Shown: positions 1-6,671 of the stretch, in pieces
Position numbering within the stretch: the first letter of the stretch is position 1
Layout of the letters: each line of letters begins with the position of its first letter
From: an uncultured Dysosmobacter sp.
Lineage (GTDB): Bacteria; Bacillota; Clostridia; Oscillospirales; Oscillospiraceae
NCBI GenBank assembly: GCA_934636905.1
Contig: CAKUBJ010000024.1
Span: 1-25,957 of the forward strand
DNA: 25,957 bases
Direction: 5' to 3'
Notes under the pieces: generated by a model
Told to the model about the DNA's origin: nothing
The model's input: only the letters and a program-made list of their open reading frames with translations
The model's database searches: none
Translations under genes and position numbers: made by a program

Positions 1-203
1 TCTTGGGTTTCCCGCGCACACCCTTCCTTACCGTCGAGGAAAACTGCCGCTTTATCGACAAACTCATTATACCGCCGGGGCATGGGAGCGTCAAGGCGGG
101 GGACGGCGGAAAAGCAGGAGAAAATTTGTGCGGTTCGGGGGAACCGGAGGGCAAAAGATGTCGTTTCTTGTTGGATTTGACGGTGCACATCCCGGGCGCC
201 GTC
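1..203. other. No gene recognised at left edge
   Basis: An open frame over 3-209 has no ribosome binding site and no recognisable protein pattern, so I treat this stretch as intergenic. It leads into the promoter and leader of the exporter gene that starts at 320. The upstream gene lies outside the window. Confidence 0.5.
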
Positions 204-212
204 TGCTAAGAT
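204..212 (+). promoter_or_regulatory. Extended -10 promoter for the TauE-type exporter
   Basis: TGCTAAGAT is an extended -10 element (TGn plus TAAGAT at 207-212). A weak -35, TGCACA at 184-189, sits 17 bases upstream. Transcription would start near 219 and give an untranslated leader of about 100 bases. Assigned by eye only. Confidence 0.4.
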
Positions 213-220
213 GAAACCGT

Positions 221-290
221 TGACGGAGAGGGGCGGAAGTGACCGCCGTTTCCTGCCTCTGTCAGCCAAAGCGGCGGAAATTTTCCACCG
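221..290 (+). other. Structured 5' leader of the exporter gene
   Basis: Two stacked hairpins can be read. TGACGGAG (221-228) pairs with CTCTGTCA (257-264) with one G-U, enclosing GGCGG (232-236)/CCGCC (243-247). Next, CGG-c-GGAA (272-279) pairs with TTCC-a-CCG (283-290). I do not recognise a known riboswitch. The structure could be regulatory or merely an mRNA-stabilising fold. Confidence 0.3.
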
Positions 291-319
291 GGGAAGACTG
301 ATGGATGGGAGCGAGACAT

Positions 320-1132
320 ATGATTTCTTTTCTCAGCAGCGTCACCGTGGACGGCGTGGCGCTGTGGACGGTACTGCTGATTTGCGCCGGGGTGTTCCTC
401 GGCTCCCTGATGGATGCCATTGCCGGCGGCGGCGGGATTATCACGGTGCCCACCTATATCATGGGGCTGAGCAGGCTTCCCATTTACAACGCTCTGGGCA
501 CCAACAAACTCTCCTCCGGCATCGGCACGGCCATCTCCACCGCCCGGTTTATCCGGCAGGGCTATGTGGACTGGCCGCTGTTTGCCCCCTCCGTTGTGCT
601 GGCGCTGGCCGGTTCCGTCTGCGGTACCTGGCTTCAGCATCATACGCCGGCGGCGGTGCTGAAATACCTGCTGCTGGTGGTGCTGCCGGTGGTGGCATTT
701 GTCACCCTGCGAACCCACGAGTGGCCGGAGGAGACGGAGCCGCTGAACCCCAGGCTGCGCAGGCTCATCGTCTGGGGGGCGGCCTTTGTCATCGGCGGAT
801 ATGACGGCTACTACGGCCCCGGAACCGGCACCTTCCTGATGCTGGTGTTCATCCGCCTTGCCAAACTGGATACCCGCCACGCTGCCGGCGGCGTGAAGGT
901 CATCAATCTGGCCTCCAATCTGGGGAGCCTGTTCACCGCCCTGCGGGCCGGATATGTGCTGACGGGGGTGGGACTGATTGCCTCCGCCGCCTCCATCCTA
1001 GGGCACTATCTGGGGGCGGGGCTGGCCATTAAAAACGGCAGCAAAATCGTCCGGCCTGCCGTGATTCTGGTACTGCTGCTGCTGACGGTGAAGGTGGGCA
1101 GCGAAATTCTGTTCCCCGATTTCTGGAATTAA
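320..1132 (+). CDS. TauE/SafE-family (DUF81) membrane exporter
   Basis: A 271-residue polytopic membrane protein of the TauE/SafE family, which includes sulfite, sulfoacetate and other anion exporters. It shows the family's two-fold repeat. The N-terminal half carries a glycine-rich stretch near residues 32-40 (DAIAGGGGI) followed by NALGTNKLSS. The second half carries GGYDGYYGPGTGTF and later INLASNLGS. Hydrophobic segments alternate throughout with short loops, as expected for about eight membrane spans. The ATG at 320 is preferred over the one at 305 because GGGAG at 307-311 lies 8 bases upstream of it. The racemase gene follows after 14 bases, so the two are almost certainly co-transcribed. 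The family is recognised securely but the substrate is not; the racemase neighbour only hints at an organic anion. Confidence 0.88.
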   Translation: MISFLSSVTVDGVALWTVLLICAGVFLGSLMDAIAGGGGIITVPTYIMGLSRLPIYNALGTNKLSSGIGTAISTARFIRQGYVDWPLFAPSVVLALAGSVCGTWLQHHTPAAVLKYLLLVVLPVVAFVTLRTHEWPEETEPLNPRLRRLIVWGAAFVIGGYDGYYGPGTGTFLMLVFIRLAKLDTRHAAGGVKVINLASNLGSLFTALRAGYVLTGVGLIASAASILGHYLGAGLAIKNGSKIVRPAVILVLLLLTVKVGSEILFPDFWN

Positions 1133-1146
1133 GGAGAGATTCATCC

Positions 1147-1866
1147 ATGGAAGAAAAGTCACAGAAAATCATCGGCATTCTGGGAGGCATGGGGCCGCTG
1201 GCCACCGCCGACCTGTTCCGGAAAATCGTCCTGCTGACGGACGCGGAAGCCGACCGGGATCACATCCGGGTCTGCATCGACAGCAATGCCCAAATTCCCG
1301 ACCGCACCGCCGCCATTCTCAGCGGCGGGGAGGATCCGGTGCCGGAAATGGCGGACGCTCTGCGGAATCTGGAGCGGTGCGGCGCGGACTGCATCCTCAT
1401 GCCCTGCAACACCGCCCACTACTTCCTGCCCCGGCTTCAGGCCATGACGGAAATCCCCTTCCTCAGCATCCTCACTGCGGCGGCGGACGCCTGCAAGAGC
1501 CGCTTTCCCGGGAAAACCGTGGGGATTCTGGCCACCCGCGGCACGCTGGCCGCCGGACTTTACCAGTCTGCCCTGAAGGCTGCCGGCGTGCCCTTCCTCA
1601 CCCCGGCGGGAGCGGAGCAGGACGCCCTGATGCGGGTGATTTACGAAGGCGTGAAGGCCGGGAAATCGCCGGAGCACTATCGGAAGGATTTCCTGACGGT
1701 GCTGGAAGGGATGCTGGCCCGGGGGGCGGAGGTGTTCCTGCTGGGCTGCACGGAACTGCCGCCGGCGGCGGAGGCGCTGGGAATTGCCCTGCCCACCGTG
1801 GATCCCACGGCAGAACTGGCCCGGGCGGCCATCCGCTTCTGCGGATACCCCGTTCGGGGAGAATGA
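1147..1866 (+). CDS. Aspartate/glutamate racemase family protein
   Basis: A 239-residue cofactor-independent amino-acid racemase of the Asp/Glu (RacX/YgeA-like) family, which interconverts L- and D-amino acids using two cysteines. The N-terminal GILGGMGPLAT signature is at residues 10-20. The two catalytic cysteines are Cys87 in MPCNTAH and Cys201 in LLGCTELP. Length is typical and the protein is cytoplasmic, with no signal or membrane segment. AAGGAG at about 1132-1137 precedes the ATG. It is the second gene after the TauE-type exporter, and an acidic amino-acid-type symporter follows, so an aspartate or glutamate substrate is reasonable. Broad-specificity RacX-like activity is the main alternative. 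Confidence 0.9.
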   Translation: MEEKSQKIIGILGGMGPLATADLFRKIVLLTDAEADRDHIRVCIDSNAQIPDRTAAILSGGEDPVPEMADALRNLERCGADCILMPCNTAHYFLPRLQAMTEIPFLSILTAAADACKSRFPGKTVGILATRGTLAAGLYQSALKAAGVPFLTPAGAEQDALMRVIYEGVKAGKSPEHYRKDFLTVLEGMLARGAEVFLLGCTELPPAAEALGIALPTVDPTAELARAAIRFCGYPVRGE

Positions 1867-1875
1867 ACGCTTTAA

Positions 1876-1892
1876 TTCGTTAGATTAACGAA
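1876..1892. promoter_or_regulatory. Perfect palindrome, candidate operator
   Basis: TTCGTTA (1876-1882) and TAACGAA (1886-1892) are perfect inverted repeats separated by GAT. There is no T-run after it, so a terminator is unlikely. It lies 59 bases upstream of the -35 of the symporter promoter, in the only gap between racemase and symporter genes, a position suited to a dimeric regulator. Confidence 0.4.
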
Positions 1893-1950
1893 GAATACAC
1901 AGGGTGACCGGTTCCTTTACTGCATATATCCAATCTTATACAGGTTTATC

Positions 1951-1979
1951 TTTACAAATTTGAATCGGTTCGCTATAAT
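1951..1979 (+). promoter_or_regulatory. Sigma-A promoter of the symporter gene
   Basis: TTTACA at 1951-1956, a 17-base spacer, and a consensus TATAAT at 1974-1979. Transcription would begin near 1986, about 50 bases ahead of the start codon at 2037. Confidence 0.75.
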
Positions 1980-2036
1980 AGTTTCAATTCTTACGTCGTG
2001 TTGCGTATACTTGTGTGCAGAAAGAGGGAACCGTTT

Positions 2037-3272
2037 ATGGAAACAAAAAAGAAACTGTCCCTGCCTGTCCAGATCTTTATTGCTCTGGTACTGGGCATTG
2101 TCTGCGGCCTGGTCTTTTTCTTTACCGGCGCCGCTGATTTTACTGGAAACTATCTGAAGCCCTTCGGCGACATTTTCGTGAACCTGCTGAAGTTCATCAT
2201 GGTGCCGGTGGTGCTGCTGTCCATGATTGACGGCATCATCTCCATGGGCGACATGAAGAAGGTGGGTTCCGTGGGCTGGAAGACGGTGGCATACTTCCTG
2301 GTGACCACTGCCATTGCCTGCGTCATCGGCCTTGCCATGGCAACCCTTTTCAACAACGCCGGTTTCTTCCCCAATCTGGCGGAGGCGGCACAGGCCGCAG
2401 AATATGAGGCCAAGGAGTACGCCGGCTTCATGGCCACGCTGGTGGCTATCTTCCCCACCAATATGTGGAAGTCCTTCACCGAGGCCAATATGCTGCAGAT
2501 CATTGTGATCGCCCTGCTGCTGGGCGGCGCCATTCTGTCCGCCGGCGAGAAGGCCCGGGCATTCCGGGAGTGGGTGGACTCCGCCTATGCCGTCATTGAG
2601 CGGCTGATGGAGTTTGTCATTTCCCTCAGCCCCATCGGCGTGTTCGCCTACATGACCTGGGTGGTGGCCACGCAGGGGGCCGAGATTCTCGGCTCTCTGG
2701 CGCTGGTGATTCTGTGCGCCTACATCGGCTACATCATCCACGCCGTGGTGGTGTACTCCGTGTCCGCCAAGGCCTTTGCCGGCATCAGCCCCCTGGCTTT
2801 CTTCAAGGGTGCTTCCCCTGCCATGATCTTCGCCTTTACCTCCACTTCCTCCGCCGCCACTCTGCCGGTTTCCAAGGAGTGCGCCAATGCACTGGGCGCC
2901 GAGGATGACATCTCCTCCTTCGTCCTGCCGCTGGGCGCTACCGTCAACATGGACGGCACCGCCATTTACCAGTGCGTGGCCACCGTGTTCCTGGCTACCT
3001 GCGCCGGTATGCACCTGACCATGAGCCAGATGGTTCTGGTGGTGGTCACCGCCACGCTGGCTTCCATCGGCACCGCAGGCACTTCCGGTGCCGGCATGAT
3101 CATGCTGGCTATGGTGCTGGAAGCCATCGGCATCCCCGTGGCCTACATCGGTCTGATTGTGGCGGTGGATCGGCTGTTTGACATGGGACGCACCTGCCTG
3201 AACGTCACCGGCGACATTGCCTGCTCCCTGTGCGTCACCAAGTGGGAGAGCCGCAAGGCCGCGAAAAAGTAA
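2037..3272 (+). CDS. Dicarboxylate/amino acid:cation symporter (DAACS/GltP type)
   Basis: A 412-residue integral membrane symporter of the SLC1/DAACS family, which imports glutamate, aspartate, C4-dicarboxylates or serine/threonine with Na+ or H+. Diagnostic elements are visible: the N-terminal QIFIALVLGIVCGL helix; VNLLKFIMVPVVLLSMIDGI; the serine-rich re-entrant loop FAFTSTSSAATLPVS; the NMDGTAIYQ motif of transmembrane helix 7; and the second hairpin ASIGTAGTSGAG. The C-terminal DRLFDMGRTCLNVTGD carries the aspartate and arginine/threonine positions that contact substrate. The ATG at 2037 is chosen over 1998 because a GAGGGA ribosome site lies just upstream and the upstream residues are not family-like. 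It has its own strong promoter and a downstream terminator, so it is monocistronic. Exact substrate is unresolved. Confidence 0.93.
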   Translation: METKKKLSLPVQIFIALVLGIVCGLVFFFTGAADFTGNYLKPFGDIFVNLLKFIMVPVVLLSMIDGIISMGDMKKVGSVGWKTVAYFLVTTAIACVIGLAMATLFNNAGFFPNLAEAAQAAEYEAKEYAGFMATLVAIFPTNMWKSFTEANMLQIIVIALLLGGAILSAGEKARAFREWVDSAYAVIERLMEFVISLSPIGVFAYMTWVVATQGAEILGSLALVILCAYIGYIIHAVVVYSVSAKAFAGISPLAFFKGASPAMIFAFTSTSSAATLPVSKECANALGAEDDISSFVLPLGATVNMDGTAIYQCVATVFLATCAGMHLTMSQMVLVVVTATLASIGTAGTSGAGMIMLAMVLEAIGIPVAYIGLIVAVDRLFDMGRTCLNVTGDIACSLCVTKWESRKAAKK

Positions 3273-3290
3273 TCAAAGTAATCTGCGATG

Positions 3291-3323
3291 AAAGGCTCTC
3301 CGGCTCTGCCGGAGGGCCTTTTC
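3291..3323 (+). terminator. Intrinsic terminator of the symporter gene
   Basis: AAGGCTCTCCGGC pairs with GCCGGAGGGCCTT through a TCT loop, 13 base pairs with one G-U, followed by a TTTT run. It lies about 20 bases after the stop codon. Confidence 0.85.
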
Positions 3324-3374
3324 TGTCGATAACGCCGGAAGGCTTGCGCACCGGGAAGACTTTTCGACACGCTG

Positions 3375-3409
3375 ACACCGCCGGGAATGCATCGCATTCC
3401 CGGCGGTGT
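3375..3409. terminator. Perfect 16-bp hairpin between convergent genes
   Basis: ACACCGCCGGGAATGC (3375-3390) and GCATTCCCGGCGGTGT (3394-3409) pair perfectly around ATC. It sits 10 bases beyond the stop of the minus-strand mutase gene and faces the symporter. The T-rich tail (TTGTTTT) is on the plus-strand side, while the minus-strand exit has no U-run. It may act as a convergent barrier to both transcripts. Confidence 0.6.
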
Positions 3410-3419
3410 TGTTTTCGAC

Positions 3420-4988
3420 TTATTCGTAGAGGGTTCCCACGCCGTCCACCATGGCGTCGTAGGCCCGCTTGACCTTGTCGTAATTCTTGTCCCGATCCAG
3501 CGCCACGCCCCGGCCTACGCCGTCCACAATGCGGCCCACGCCGATGGCGTCCAGCTTTTCGTCCAGTTCCGCCAGCATTCCGGGGGCGGAACCGGGTTCG
3601 GTGGAACGGCCGTCGAAGATGATGTGGAGGAAGACCCGTTCCAGCCCGGCGTCCCGGGCCATTTCACAGATGGCCAGCGGATAGTCGATGCAGCCGTGGG
3701 AGGACTTGTAGGTCAGGTACGCCAGCAGATGCAGGGCGGTGCCGTTCTTCTTGGCGTGTTCAATGGCCTGAAGGAAGATGGGGTTCTTTTTGAAGCTGCC
3801 ATCCTTCACGGCGGCGTCCAGCCGCACGTCGTCCTGCATGACGCAGCGCCCCGCCCCCAGATTGGAGTGGCCGGCCTCGGAGTTGCCGGCCTTGCCGGCT
3901 CCCAGCCCCACAAACTCTCCGGAGGCGTGGAGACGGCTCCAAGACTGCTCCGCCAGCAGGGAGTCCCAATAGGGGGTGTCCGCCAGATGGATGGCGTCGC
4001 CGTCGTCACCGGTGCCCAGTCCCCAGCCGTCGCAGATAATCAGGAGCATTTTCCGGTTTTTCCCGAAGTTGTGTCCCTCCGCCAGAGATTTCCCGTCCAT
4101 TTCCGCCGGCTGGGCAATTCCCATGACGTCCAGCACTGTGGGCGCCACATCCCCCAGACTGCCGTCCCGCAGGGCAATGGGGCCGCTGTGGGCGGGGTCC
4201 ATGAGGATGAAGGGCACCAGATTGGTGGTGTGGGCGCCGTCGGGCTTCCCGGCGGCGGTGTACAGCTTTTCAATGTTGCCGTGGTCGGCGGTGACGGCCA
4301 CCACATAGCCCTTGGCCAGCGCATCGTGCACCACCAGATCCAGATAGTGGCTGACGTGCTTACAGGCCTCCAGCTTGGCGCCGGTGTTCTGGGTGTGGCC
4401 GATGACGTCGCCGTTGGCGAAGTTGGTCAGCACGAAATCATACTGTCCCAGAGCCTCCATCACTCTGTCCGCCACGGCAGGCAGGCTCAGTTCCGGCTTC
4501 TGGTCAAAGTCGATGCCCTTGGGAGAGGGAATGCAGACGTCATCCTCCCCGGGAAAGGGGGCGTTCTCTCCACCGTTGAAGAAGAAGGTCACATGGGCGT
4601 ACTTCTCGCTTTCGGCGCAGTGGAACTGCGTCTTTCCCGCCTCGCTGAGCACCTGCGCCAGAGGCTTGACCACATGAGCAGGGGCGAAGGCGATGGGCAA
4701 ATCCTTGAACTTGTCGTGGTACATGGTCATGATGACGAAGTCCAGGTCGTTCAGCTTCCGGCGCTCCGCCTTGTTGAAGCCCTCCTCGGTGAACATCTCC
4801 GTCAGTTCGATTTCCCGCTCTCCCCGGCGGCAGCAGAATACGGCGGAATCGCCGTCTCCGATTTTTCCCACGGGCTTGCCGTTTTCCACCAGAACCATGG
4901 GCTCCAGATGGTAATCGTCCATTCCCGCCTGATACGCTTTTTCCACGGCCCGCGCCAGCTGGGCGCCGCCGCGCATGGATTCGGCCAT
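3420..4988 (-). CDS. Circularly permuted cofactor-independent phosphoglycerate mutase (GpmI family)
   Basis: A 522-residue enzyme of the 2,3-bisphosphoglycerate-independent phosphoglycerate mutase family (3-phosphoglycerate to 2-phosphoglycerate, two Mn2+). The order of sequence blocks is rotated. Residues 1-302 match the usual C-terminal part: EKYAHVTFFFNGG (Lys129 = Lys336 of the Geobacillus enzyme), NFANGDVIGH (Asp194, His198 = Asp403, His407), ADHGN (Asp235, His236 = 444, 445), AHTTN (His253 = His462), ending EMDGKSL. A linker of about 11 residues follows. Residues 314-522 match the usual N-terminal part: CDGWGLG (Asp320 = Asp12), GNSEAGH (Ser370 = nucleophile Ser62), His431 (= His123), Arg461, Arg493 and Arg499 (= Arg153, 185, 191). 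The frame is uninterrupted. AGGAGG at 5000-5005 is 11 bases before the ATG. The new termini fall in the loop normally reading GEG-x-TY. Family assignment is secure; activity and substrate are inferred, because the DGGVHSH loop and the residue equivalent to Asp154 are changed. Confidence 0.9.
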   Translation of the reverse strand: MAESMRGGAQLARAVEKAYQAGMDDYHLEPMVLVENGKPVGKIGDGDSAVFCCRRGEREIELTEMFTEEGFNKAERRKLNDLDFVIMTMYHDKFKDLPIAFAPAHVVKPLAQVLSEAGKTQFHCAESEKYAHVTFFFNGGENAPFPGEDDVCIPSPKGIDFDQKPELSLPAVADRVMEALGQYDFVLTNFANGDVIGHTQNTGAKLEACKHVSHYLDLVVHDALAKGYVVAVTADHGNIEKLYTAAGKPDGAHTTNLVPFILMDPAHSGPIALRDGSLGDVAPTVLDVMGIAQPAEMDGKSLAEGHNFGKNRKMLLIICDGWGLGTGDDGDAIHLADTPYWDSLLAEQSWSRLHASGEFVGLGAGKAGNSEAGHSNLGAGRCVMQDDVRLDAAVKDGSFKKNPIFLQAIEHAKKNGTALHLLAYLTYKSSHGCIDYPLAICEMARDAGLERVFLHIIFDGRSTEPGSAPGMLAELDEKLDAIGVGRIVDGVGRGVALDRDKNYDKVKRAYDAMVDGVGTLYE

Positions 4989-5091
4989 ATTATCAAGTAC
5001 CTCCTGTTACGATTGATTTGGATGGGAAGTCCGGCATCCCGCCGGGCTTTTACAGTTTATGAGTGAACGCCGCCGGCATGGGACTGCCCAC

Positions 5092-5121
5092 GCCGCAGGC
5101 GTTTTCGGGACGCCTGCCGGC
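5092..5121 (-). terminator. Hairpin after the HAD gene cluster, weak terminator
   Basis: Immediately after the last HAD stop codon, GCAGGCGT (5095-5102) pairs with ACGCCTGC (5110-5117), extended by GCC/GGC around a bulge. No U-run follows on the minus strand. Some transcription may therefore continue across the 133-base gap into the phosphoglycerate mutase gene. I saw no convincing promoter in that gap. Confidence 0.4.
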
Positions 5122-5898
5122 TTACTGCCCGTCCTCCGGCGGAATCAGCTTTTCCACCGCCACCTGTCCCCGTCCGGGGAAGATGCCCAGCAGCTGGGGG
5201 AAACGGTAGACCTTGGCGTCCGGGCGGTTTTCCGCCGTCAGCTTCAGGGGCTTGCTGGGGTTGTACTGTACCGTCACCGTCATGCCGAAGTCCACCGCCT
5301 TGGCACCGATAATGTCCCGGTTCAGATTGTCCCCTACAAAGCAGCAGTTTTCCGGCTCGGCCCCCACTTCCTCCATGGCGTAGTAATAGATGGCGGGGCC
5401 GGGCTTGCGGACATAGGTGACGGAGGACTGCTGCACCGTCTGAAAATAGGGGCGCAGGCCGTCATTGTCCAGCCATTCGTCCACCTCCCGCTTTCCCACC
5501 AGGTCGGAGATGATGCCCATGGTGTAGCCCCGGCGGCACAGTTCCTTCACCGTGTCGGCACCGCCCTCCACCACCGTGCGGCGGCCTTTGGTCTGGCGGT
5601 ACTGGTAACAGAGTTCGGCGGCGTTTTTCCGGATTCGCTCCGGGTCGCAGTCATAGGCCAGCCAGCGGCGCCAGAGCACCTCCTCCGGCGCTTCGCACAT
5701 ATATTTCAGCGCCCATTCCCGGTACTGATCGTACCGCTTGTCAATGACATCCGCGAACCACTGGGTGGGATCGTCCGTTTCCACACCGCACAGTTCGGCG
5801 ATTTTTGCCCGGGCGGCGGCCAGATAGGCGGGATCCTCATCGATGACCCGGAAGGTGCCTCCCAGATCCAGAAAAATATACCGGATATCCGTATTCAT
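5122..5898 (-). CDS. HAD-fold protein, third of three tandem paralogs
   Basis: A 258-residue haloacid dehalogenase-like protein. Motif I is DLGGT at residues 11-15, with nucleophile Asp11 but Gly13 where phosphatases have the acid/base Asp. Motif II is GIISD (Ser131), motif III is RKPGP (Lys165), and motif IV is VGDNLNRD (Asp190, Asp195). Residues between motifs I and II form a helical cap (subclass I). The ATG at 5898 is favoured over 5934 because AAGGAGG lies 7 bases upstream of it. It is the last of three co-directional paralogs, 40 bases after the middle one, and lies upstream of the phosphoglycerate mutase gene. Loss of the second Asp makes ordinary phosphatase chemistry uncertain. Substrate unknown. 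Confidence 0.85.
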   Translation of the reverse strand: MNTDIRYIFLDLGGTFRVIDEDPAYLAAARAKIAELCGVETDDPTQWFADVIDKRYDQYREWALKYMCEAPEEVLWRRWLAYDCDPERIRKNAAELCYQYRQTKGRRTVVEGGADTVKELCRRGYTMGIISDLVGKREVDEWLDNDGLRPYFQTVQQSSVTYVRKPGPAIYYYAMEEVGAEPENCCFVGDNLNRDIIGAKAVDFGMTVTVQYNPSKPLKLTAENRPDAKVYRFPQLLGIFPGRGQVAVEKLIPPEDGQ

Positions 5899-5938
5899 GG
5901 CTGTTCCTCCTTTTTGCCGGGGAATGCCCGGCACCCCT

Positions 5939-6661
5939 TCAGGGCAGAATATTCAGGATCTCCCGGAAGTCCTCCACCACATAGTCCGGGCGGTTTTCCT
6001 CCGTAAACTCCACAGGATGCTTCTTCTCCGGAGAGCGGAAGATGATATTGCATCCGATGCCGGCCTTTTTGGCACCGGCAATGTCCCGCTTGATGTTGTC
6101 CGCCACGGAGACGCATTCCTCCGGCTTGACCCCCATGTCCCGGCAGGCAATATCATAGATTTCGGGGCAGGGCTTCCGGAGATGGCATACGGAGGAGAGG
6201 ATCACCGTGTCAAAGTATTTGTCCAGTCCATCCTCCTCCAGCCAGTCCGGCACCTCGTGCTCACCGATGAGGTTGGAGATGATGCCCAGCTTATAGCCCC
6301 GGTCATGGAGGCCGCGGATGACCTCCCCACCGCCGTCCACCACCACCCGGCGTCCCTTGGACTGCCGGTACTGGAAACTCAGTTCATGGCACACCTGCCG
6401 GATGCGGGCAGGATCGTAATCCGGCAGCAGCCACCGGCACCACAGTTCCTCGTCTCCGGACTCCTTAAACTCTTCCAGCGCCCATTTGCGGTAAGGCTCG
6501 TAGCGCGCCTCTACCAGCTGATAAAATTCCTCATAGGGCAGATCCGTTCCTGCAATTTCCGCCATCTTCCGGCGGGCGTGGCGCAGATAAGGCTCCTCCT
6601 GCAGGGCAATGCGCAGCGTGCCGCCCAAATCGAAAAAGACCGCCCGGTACTGCTTTTCCAT
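5939..6661 (-). CDS. HAD-fold protein, second of three tandem paralogs
   Basis: A 240-residue HAD-like protein clearly paralogous to both neighbours; shared blocks include SKGRRVVV, IISNLIG and LRKPCPEIY. Motif I is DLGGT (Asp11, with Gly at the +2 position), motif II Ser129, motif III Lys163. Motif IV reads VADNIKRD, with Ala in place of the usual Gly before Asp188. The ATG at 6661 is preceded by AAAGGAGG, which decides it over the upstream in-frame start at 6724. Only 10 bases separate it from the first paralog's stop, so the two are co-transcribed. The fold is sure; catalytic activity is uncertain because the acid/base Asp is missing. Confidence 0.85.
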   Translation of the reverse strand: MEKQYRAVFFDLGGTLRIALQEEPYLRHARRKMAEIAGTDLPYEEFYQLVEARYEPYRKWALEEFKESGDEELWCRWLLPDYDPARIRQVCHELSFQYRQSKGRRVVVDGGGEVIRGLHDRGYKLGIISNLIGEHEVPDWLEEDGLDKYFDTVILSSVCHLRKPCPEIYDIACRDMGVKPEECVSVADNIKRDIAGAKKAGIGCNIIFRSPEKKHPVEFTEENRPDYVVEDFREILNILP

Positions 6662-6671
6662 AGGTCCTCCT

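Noticed and set aside
1917..3014. 365-codon minus-strand frame opposite the symporter
   Set aside because: Gly/His-rich shadow. The plus strand shows all DAACS motifs and a strong promoter.
4050..4988. Possibility that the mutase locus is two genes in swapped order
   Set aside because: The frame is continuous through the junction with no stop, and the internal ATG at 4049 has no good ribosome site. A single fused, permuted protein is the simpler reading.
3387..5066. 559-codon frame on the plus strand opposite the mutase
   Set aside because: It is an antisense shadow in a high-GC gene. Its translation is Val/Gly/His/Gln-rich with no family pattern, while the minus frame contains all GpmI motifs.
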